The position numbers were made by a program, and so were the translations under genes. The notes beneath the pieces were generated by a model. That model searched no databases, was not told the DNA's origin, and was given only the letters and a program-made list of their open reading frames with translations. Positions 59,901 through 64,000 of a stretch of DNA of 64,000 nucleotides are shown piece by piece (positions within the stretch are counted from its first letter, which is position 1; the number at the start of each line of letters is the position of its first letter). The stretch lies in the NCBI GenBank assembly GCA_000507305.1, contig DF239037.1:62001-126000 (forward strand), written 5' to 3'. Source of the stretch: Breviolum minutum Mf 1.05b.01 (taxonomy: Eukaryota; Sar; Dinophyceae; Suessiales; Symbiodiniaceae).

Positions 59901-60497
59901 TAATCTCATTGTGCAGTGCCGCAGTGCTGCCATGTGGCATTTAAGCTACTTCTTGGGAAGCTTGCCTTGCCAAGGAAGTACTGGTGGAGCAATGGGCACA
60001 TACTACAGTGGACAGGGCGCTGCTTTTAGCACTTGCATGAAGCTTTGGCATTTGGGGCGCAAACAATTCCTTCCTGGGGAGGCATGTAGAGCCAATTGTT
60101 TTTTTAAATTCAAAGCATTGATCATTCCCATGTCTTTCATGTTTGTCAGCAGCAGTCTCAAATAGATCAAATAGTTAACTCGAGACTTTAAGTTTGAAGT
60201 TAGGGGCCCAGGTGGAGTCACGTGATTTACAGTAGATTTCCAGTCTGATGAGCTTCATTTGAATCATCCCTTCTGATTTGCCGGCCAACCGTGCTGTGAG
60301 GCCCTCATGGCAAGCCAGGGCTTCAATCCACGTGACTTCTCTTGGCAAGAGGGGTCATATCGCACCTTCAACAGACTTGCTGGAAACGCGTGCACCACTA
60401 GCGTGCTTGGCGCATGCATGTTTGCAGTTCTTCTTGGGGTGTTGTGCACCAACGCTGATGATGAGCTCCTTGACTTTTGCCATCGCAAGCAATGGTT
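47915..60497 (+). CDS. C5 cytosine DNA methyltransferase domain, interrupted by a 9.9-kb intron
   Basis: Exons: 47915-48016 (STKDLAVIGIPCPLFSRLN; motif IV, catalytic Cys codon 47948-47950), 48148-48206 (RVRNPKAFIIEEARR; motif VI, catalytic Glu, EE in place of the usual EN), 48256-48321 (HQTSLGGHYEPSAWCMYC), 58197-58356 (SSNYGSPNHRQRCYIIGGR; motif VIII), 58639-58839 (target-recognition region; LSREERSMLNTREKTKLDIE), 59745-59895, 59917 on (YWWSNGHILQWTGR) and 60301-about 60497 (ALMASQGFNPRDFSW, motif IX; RLAGNACTTSVLGA, motif X). Phases agree at each junction listed (0; 2; 2; 0; 0; 1), except that the one before 60301 is unresolved. The enzyme would transfer a methyl group from SAM to C5 of cytosine in DNA. 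Motif I was not securely found. The HMG/PARP gene lies inside the intron 48322-58196. Confidence 0.68.
48442..49377. other. No gene seen; AT-rich intron sequence
   Basis: One ORF at 48676-48876 has no coding character beyond openness. TTATA-rich sequence (49200-49310) precedes the nested gene. No clear terminal inverted repeat was found by eye. Confidence 0.35.
49378..49819 (+). CDS. Nested gene exon 1: Ser-rich then basic coiled region
   Basis: ATG at 49378 (context gagccATGT) or an acceptor at 49392 begins a frame reading LASSPRSFGPRQDSSS, a poly-Ser stretch with acidic residues, then a strongly basic helix (EELQRLKRRARTEKARAQAL) and a mixed basic/Trp segment, ending GSLFASE|G at a GT donor in phase 1. 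A second frame over the first 260 bases is also open. The basic helix suggests nucleic-acid binding. The next exon begins with the two bases required, so the join to 50348 is in frame. Confidence 0.5.
50348..51465 (+). CDS. Nested gene exon 2: Cys-rich transposase-like ORF
   Basis: After ttttcag the frame, restored by phase 1, reads PGVPAYCSSKSKLFKLEGKG and stays open for about 370 codons. Features: C-x2-C and spaced Cys (GYCDTCTSMNKSCLESG), a Trp-rich central part, a block LPHDHDKWQSARDQLFDSCT and a Cys/Arg-rich end HWCLVENCGCRRDSGKCLI with CKCYC, followed by YRWKHAGPALAY. Spaced Asp/His/Glu residues and Cys clusters in a long single exon are typical of transposase-derived proteins, but I cannot assign a superfamily. 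It is the longest continuous coding stretch in its neighbourhood. The true right border may be a donor before the TGA at 51463-51465. Confidence 0.55.
51941..53283 (+). CDS. Nested gene exon 3: second half of transposase-like protein
   Basis: An open frame of about 445 codons begins after cttgag (phase 1) with DIPQDKEGAGLHAVLSRTLA and continues in helical, Leu/Asp/Glu-rich sequence: LTFQTFADPTFIPKC, SLLLRSMTLFKAYMNGEFGH, CPLCMDLEFTAMFLAYIPGE, and near the end IPLSSDTVECLHGFQQSC followed by HTWRGRR and a basic Gln-rich tail. The SSDTVE-HG segment near the C-terminus resembles the place where many DDE-type transposases carry their last acidic residue and helix; this is a resemblance only. Basic residues at the end could form a nuclear signal. 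TGA at 53281-53283, or an earlier donor. Confidence 0.55.
54092..54684 (+). CDS. Nested gene exon 4: HMG box
   Basis: Acceptor tgtgcag at 54089-54091; the frame (phase 1) then reads WNLYQREWFQQRQVHPSVW, KREVRLCSQAWKDLTPSQRE and KYLAEAALEGARREE. This matches the HMG-box pattern: aromatic helix 1 start, HP in the first half, then W-K-x-L-(S/T)-x2-(Q/E)-(R/K)-x-x-Y in the second helix and a long basic third helix. HMG boxes bend DNA or bind distorted DNA. The exon continues about 140 residues with no other known domain, ending in Cys/His-rich CHHDTCHALYGACSCAPYVK before a stop at 54682-54684; a donor before the stop is likely. Confidence 0.62.
55289..55487 (+). CDS. Nested gene exon 5, no known domain
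   Basis: Follows ttttgtcag (phase 1). Reads SVQTGQGTLPLGALISFNLP, then QKIRYFFIGPCMMKPHLHVL and on to TETLFLGR, ending in phase 2 at a GA donor. The next exon at 55795 starts with the one base needed (AG|G gives Arg). Beta-rich, unassigned. Confidence 0.45.
55795..56791 (+). CDS. Nested gene exon 6: PARP-type zinc finger
   Basis: The frame starts after gaccag: SWFTSQQVFQQILQQHGPSS, then a basic RPKRKRKTKTQ (likely nuclear signal), a long acidic/Ser-rich linker, and from about 56519 a zinc finger: AARLAKCQSCNDKIGKGSLR then IAYAFSKIKFHGYLHSQCF. This matches the PARP-type finger: C-x2-C, I-x-K-G-S-L-R, hydrophobic strand, H-x2-C. Zinc ligands are the Cys codons at about 56549 and 56558, His about 56633 and Cys about 56642. 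Such fingers recognise DNA breaks and nicks in PARP1 and DNA ligase III. The frame ends ITKLVSELQQTA and TGA at 56789-56791. A GTAAGA inside the exon (55978) is a possible unused donor. Confidence 0.65.
56869..57528 (+). CDS. Nested gene, candidate last exons
   Basis: 56869-about 56984 follows ttttgcag and reads AKKSAPEDSEPSHLDDCSLP then HDLLSLAFVPEAY. 57448-57528 follows ctgttcag, is exactly 27 codons, and reads APIDFFMRGRNDELGELYGL then ELECLD and TGA. Both have coding character, on the same strand and after the PARP exon. The join from 56791 to 56869 is not resolved in phase. Beyond 57528 the intron contains AT-rich sequence and a weak reading near 57960 (KDSSTLGHLTCYKL). Confidence 0.4.
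57529..58196. other. Non-coding 3' part of the large intron
   Basis: AT-rich sequence; no gene seen. The methyltransferase reading frame resumes at 58197. Confidence 0.35.
58568..58589. repeat. Inverted copy of the GGAACCGTTC repeat
   Basis: Two adjoining GAACGGTTCC words, the reverse complement of the units clustered at 59130-59286. It lies in the methyltransferase intron 58357-58638. Confidence 0.85.
59130..59286. repeat. Cluster of GGAACCGTTC / AAACCGTTCC units
   Basis: Full units start at 59130, 59222 and 59266; a degenerate one starts at 59184 and a single GGAACCGTTCC at 59173. Each unit is a near-palindrome. They sit in the intron 58840-59744. Confidence 0.9.
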
Positions 60498-60605
60498 GGT
60501 TGGCTATTGGTTACAAACATCCAACACAGCAATGTTTTGTTCATAGTTGTTTGTTGCCTATCTCTTTTGCATTGGATGAGATATCAATTGAATGTGATTC
60601 ACCAG

Positions 60606-61008
60606 TCCAAGATGTGCTCTTGACAGACCAAGGCCATTGCTGAAGCCTTCCAGTGAAGGCATTGCATATGAATCTTCCTCTGAGGACATCGATTCAAACA
60701 TGAGTGTGCAGGACCATTCATATGTGGTTTCATTCTACCAATGTTGTGACAGTGCACGCAAGTCACCCAAGTCAAAGAGACGGTCTTGCAACATGTTGTT
60801 TGGCTATATTTATATTAATTCTGAATATTTGATTTTGGATACAAACTATATCAAGTTTCAATTAGCAATTAGCAATATTAATATTCAGTGATACATCAGC
60901 CATGTATATCTCTTCTGTTGCCCCATGTCATATCACTGTCACTTTCAAAGAAAGCTCTTGGCAAGGATTCAGAGCCGGAGCCGGAGCACTCCAGCTCTTT
61001 TGAGTTGG

Positions 61009-61046
<38 letters not shown>

Positions 61047-63685
61047 GGACAAGATGCACACAAGGCATGCTCAGTCATGGAGTGTTTGGCAGGCATGTGG
61101 TTGTACCATGTTTTGACTGTGGCAGTTGACTCAAAACTCAGAATTTGACTGAGAACCTTCTATGGTTAAGTGATGGATTCCCCAGAACATAGCATGATCT
61201 GAGATCACAGGATTCAATTGTGTCTGGGTATTCGGTGTTCTTTTTTTTAAATCTAGCCAATTTCGATATTGCGTTCAAATTCTCAAGTGTTCTGACAGGT
61301 TTCACATTTCATGTGGATGATGTAAAGACCCTTTCTTGTCATATGAGTCATATGTCATATATTGTCGCGTGTAATATGATTTGAAATATGTGTTTTTCTA
61401 TGTGACTGTAGTCGTCAGTTCAACTCCTCCAAAAATAAAGGCAAATACAAATAATTTAATTGACAAAAACAACTCTCAAGTCATAATATGGAAGAAAAAA
61501 GCAGGACCTTTTGATATTCCATGCATTGTTTTGTAAGTGGCATTCTGTTGGTTGTCAGTATTATAGTTGTCCATTAGGTCAGAGTCATAATACTATTGAA
61601 ATCATAGCCTTACACACCCTAGGCACATAGACTGAGACTCAAAAACTGAAACAAGATTCGAAAAAATTGAACCAATCCTCAATTAGGATACACCAAGCTT
61701 TTTTATTCAATGAATAATGACATTTACTACACTTGCAAGTCCTTGTGTCCATAACTTGGAAAGGAATTAATCATACAGTTGAAGGGCTGTTTCGGCTTCC
61801 CAGGACTGTTCTCAAACTCTTCTCAAGGGTCCTGACTCCAGGGAGTGCCCTTGTCCCACAGGCCCCACATGAAAGCGAGCAGGTGCCAATCGAGCCAGTC
61901 GAGGCTCCAGTCCAGGACTCCGATGACCATTTGTCAGAAGAGCATGGACTGTCAATGATGATGAGACGCCAATGTGACAGGTCTCAGGTCCACCCAGCTC
62001 ACTTATTTCAATCAGAAGTAGAAGTAGCATATGAGAGAGTGAGAGTTATGAATTTTTCCCTGCCAAGAATGACTGCATAGAATACCTAGATTAACCAGGT
62101 TTGATCAATCTCTACTTTCATTTTGTGCCATGCCTGACACTGAAACGCAACAATTGGATGCAGCTAAGAATCTTCAAAAATGAACTGAATTCAGTTGTTC
62201 TTTTCATGTTCACCATTCAACATAACATTTTTGTACGTCCTCATGCACAAGACACATGTCCTGTACATTCGTATAATTTTTGTGTGCCTGTTAGCTCCCC
62301 CAAACAGGAGTTAGTGCAATAGACATTGCCACTAGTTCCTGTATGAATGTAGGCAGTAGGCATAAACATGATACTAATACTATCTCCTCTCTTTACTTCC
62401 AGATATACGAGATCAGCTTCCAGGCAGGTTGCGTGCATTTGTGTAGGGTTCGTGTTCCTGGAAGCTCCCCGAAGCCAGGGTCAGTGCAACCAACATCCCA
62501 AAGATTTAATCAATTGAGTTCATTGAATCTAAAAGGCACTAAAGAATGTATGTGCAAATGTCAAAATTCTGAATGGCTATATGGCTATATGACAATGAGT
62601 TTTCGAACTGGTTTACCTCCACATGCACAAGATCAGCTTCCAGACATGTCATGTGGATTCGTGTGGGATTTGTTTGCATGGAAGCTTCCCCAAGCAGAGG
62701 TCAGCACAATACACACCATGCATTCTTTGAAATATTGGCATTTTATTCAAATGGATATTTAAAATCTAAGCCAGCCAACCATGATGTGATGGCTTTTTGG
62801 GAGTTACTTTTGAAGGGGGTTGGGATCAGAGATTAAATTACAAGTTCAGAAATTTTATCCATGTATTGTCAATTGTCGTCAATATAGCCGGTAAAGAGTT
62901 GCCTTTCCATCAGGACCCAAAGGCAGAAGAAGAAGAAGGAAGTCCAAACATTTTGAAGGAGGCAGTTCTTTTGGATGTCATTGACAGTTGCCAGCATGGC
63001 AACTCTTTGTTTCATTGTTCTTCGCAGTCAGTGCAACATTTTGCAGTTTCAAGCAGTGCAAATTGGTGGATCTTTCCAATCCATAAAATGAGTTTTTTGC
63101 CACACAGTTTGCGATCTATATACAGTATTCAACTTGAAGGTTTGGAAAAGATTGTGGAAGTAAGACCCAGTGCTTAACTTTGTTGGGCAGTGGCAGGACA
63201 GGTCCATGCATTTCGAAGGGAGATAACTGTGATCAACTCAATTGTTCAAATCTTTACAAGTTGCCTTCAGTTGTTCATTTACGTTTGAATTTACATATGA
63301 GATTCAATTGAAATTATTTTGTTATATGTGAATTAAAGTTGATATTATTTGATTCAATGCTGTTAGAAAACACCTCCTTTTGATGATGATGATGATGTTG
63401 ATGATGATGATGACGATGATGATGACTATGATTATGATGATGATGATTCAATGATGATGATGATGATGATGATGATTCAATGATGATGATGATGATGATT
63501 CAAATGATGAAGCTGATATCAATATGTTGGTAGTGATTTTCACAAATGAATGATATCACTTGTGTCCATGTCAGTCACCATGCAACTTGGCAGCCCATGC
63601 AGGAGGCGTGCTCAGCTTGCGTCACATGCATCGTAGTGGAAGAAAAAAGCGTAGATACTCCCACAAGAGATGCAGTGTTATTAGG
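60606..63685 (+). CDS. Acidic and basic tail exons downstream of the methyltransferase domain
   Basis: Five exons with AG acceptors, most agreeing in phase 0: 60606-60711 (PRCALDRPRPLLKPSSEGIA then YESSSEDIDSNMSVQ), 60966-61073 (DSEPEPEHSSSFELV, a run of Asp, EGQDAHKACS), 61862 on (APHESEQVPIEPVEAPVQDS), 62914 on (DPKAEEEEG) and 63575-63685 (SPCNLAAHAGGVLSLRHMHR, then SGRKKRRYSHKRCSVIR; GT donor, 37 codons exactly). CAG|GAC at 60711/60712 would be a GA donor joining in frame to 60966. The first four are acidic, Ser/Glu/Asp-rich linkers; the last is basic with a likely nuclear signal. Same strand as the methyltransferase, and probably its C-terminal part, continuing beyond the window. Confidence 0.42.
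61008..61045. repeat. (GAT)n tract, probably coding for poly-Asp
   Basis: A run of GAT units inside the acidic exon 60966-61073, read as poly-Asp in the frame kept by the neighbours. Confidence 0.85.
61074..61861. other. Intron, no gene seen
   Basis: AT-rich sequence between acidic exons. No supportable feature. Confidence 0.4.
62246..62712. repeat. Three diverged copies of an about 85-bp unit
   Basis: Copies at about 62246-62328, 62410-62493 and 62627-62712. Each contains a CAGCTTCCAG-like half, a spacer with ATTCGTGTGGG-like sequence, and a CTGGAAGCTCCCC half followed by AAGCAGGGTCAGTGCAA-like sequence, so each can fold as an imperfect hairpin (least clearly in the first copy). Confidence 0.7.
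63379..63510. repeat. (GAT)n microsatellite with TTCAAT interruptions
   Basis: GAT runs broken by GATTCAAT at about 63445, 63475 and 63498, in the intron before the exon at 63575. Confidence 0.9.
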
Positions 63686-64000
63686 GTCAGTGGTGCTTCC
63701 CATCCTTCACACTTGGGTCTGAAAAGGTGTTTTAAATTTTTTTTAAATGTAATTATGAAATGGTAATACAGTAATACATAACTAACTGGCTAATGTCTTA
63801 ACGAGTTGTTTTAGTTCTTGATGTATTTTGTTCAATTTCAATTTGAATCTTTCCAGACAATCCAAGAAAAGGAGATTGATATCACCGTGATTCGATATTT
63901 TGTTGAATATCAAAATATTTCATCAAGAAACATATCATATCTGTTAAGTTTATATTAGTATACTTAATACTTTACTTCATATTAAAGACCAAAGGATTCC
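63686..64000. other. Intron, continues past the window
   Basis: AT-rich sequence after the GT donor at 63686; no further exon seen before the end. Confidence 0.4.

Noticed and set aside
1..64000. Bacterial contamination or operon-like arrangement
   Set aside because: No ribosome-binding sites, no long adjacent ORFs, pervasive introns, many microsatellites.
1..64000. tRNA, rRNA or CRISPR features
   Set aside because: No cloverleaf with a T-loop, no conserved rRNA segment and no regularly spaced repeats with unique spacers were found by eye.

Overview
The window looks like nuclear DNA of a dinoflagellate, most likely Symbiodiniaceae or a relative. Coding sequence comes in short exons, nearly all on the + strand. 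In the genes I could reconstruct, intron 5' ends are GT, GC and GA, acceptors are AG usually followed by G, and a few bases are often repeated on both sides of the intron. No tRNA, rRNA, CRISPR array, bacterial-type operon or complete DinoSL sequence was seen. A single N at 40544, flanked on each side by the same 45 bp, is an assembly join.

Left part (1-40543). In order: a coiled-coil gene (about 1.8-2.9 kb); several small or fragmentary genes (4.5-12 kb); a complete six-exon membrane transporter of the DMT/SLC35-TPT type (13655-16576, 386 residues); scattered exon candidates without clear identity (17-24 kb); a lysine/proline-rich gene (24.2-25.3 kb); another fragmentary gene (25.8-27.2 kb); and a long Eps15-like endocytic adaptor gene (28.8-38.0 kb). 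The last has two EH domains made by tandem duplication of a four-exon block, then RS-rich, FG-rich, DDPF and coiled-coil exons ending at a clear stop.

Right part (40545-64000). This is more AT-rich by eye and is dominated by one large gene, or a tight group of genes: a proline/glutamate-rich region (42.8-44.2 kb), a PARP-type-like zinc finger (46.5-47.05 kb), and a C5 cytosine DNA methyltransferase domain whose motifs appear in the right order (IV at 47.95 kb, VI at 48.18 kb, VIII at 58.2 kb, target-recognition region 58.6-60.0 kb, IX-X at 60.3 kb), followed by acidic and basic tail exons to the end of the window.

The most interesting feature is that motifs VI/VII and VIII are separated by about 9.9 kb holding a second, same-strand, multi-exon gene. 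That gene encodes a Ser-rich/basic region, two long Cys/Trp-rich transposase-like ORFs, an HMG box and a genuine-looking PARP-type zinc finger. Splicing across the 9.9 kb keeps the methyltransferase frame (phase 2 to phase 2) and restores the usual spacing between catalytic motifs, so the simplest reading is a gene or mobile element nested in a methyltransferase intron. Everything here is read by eye. Exon borders are inferences from phase and splice signals, and no searches were run.
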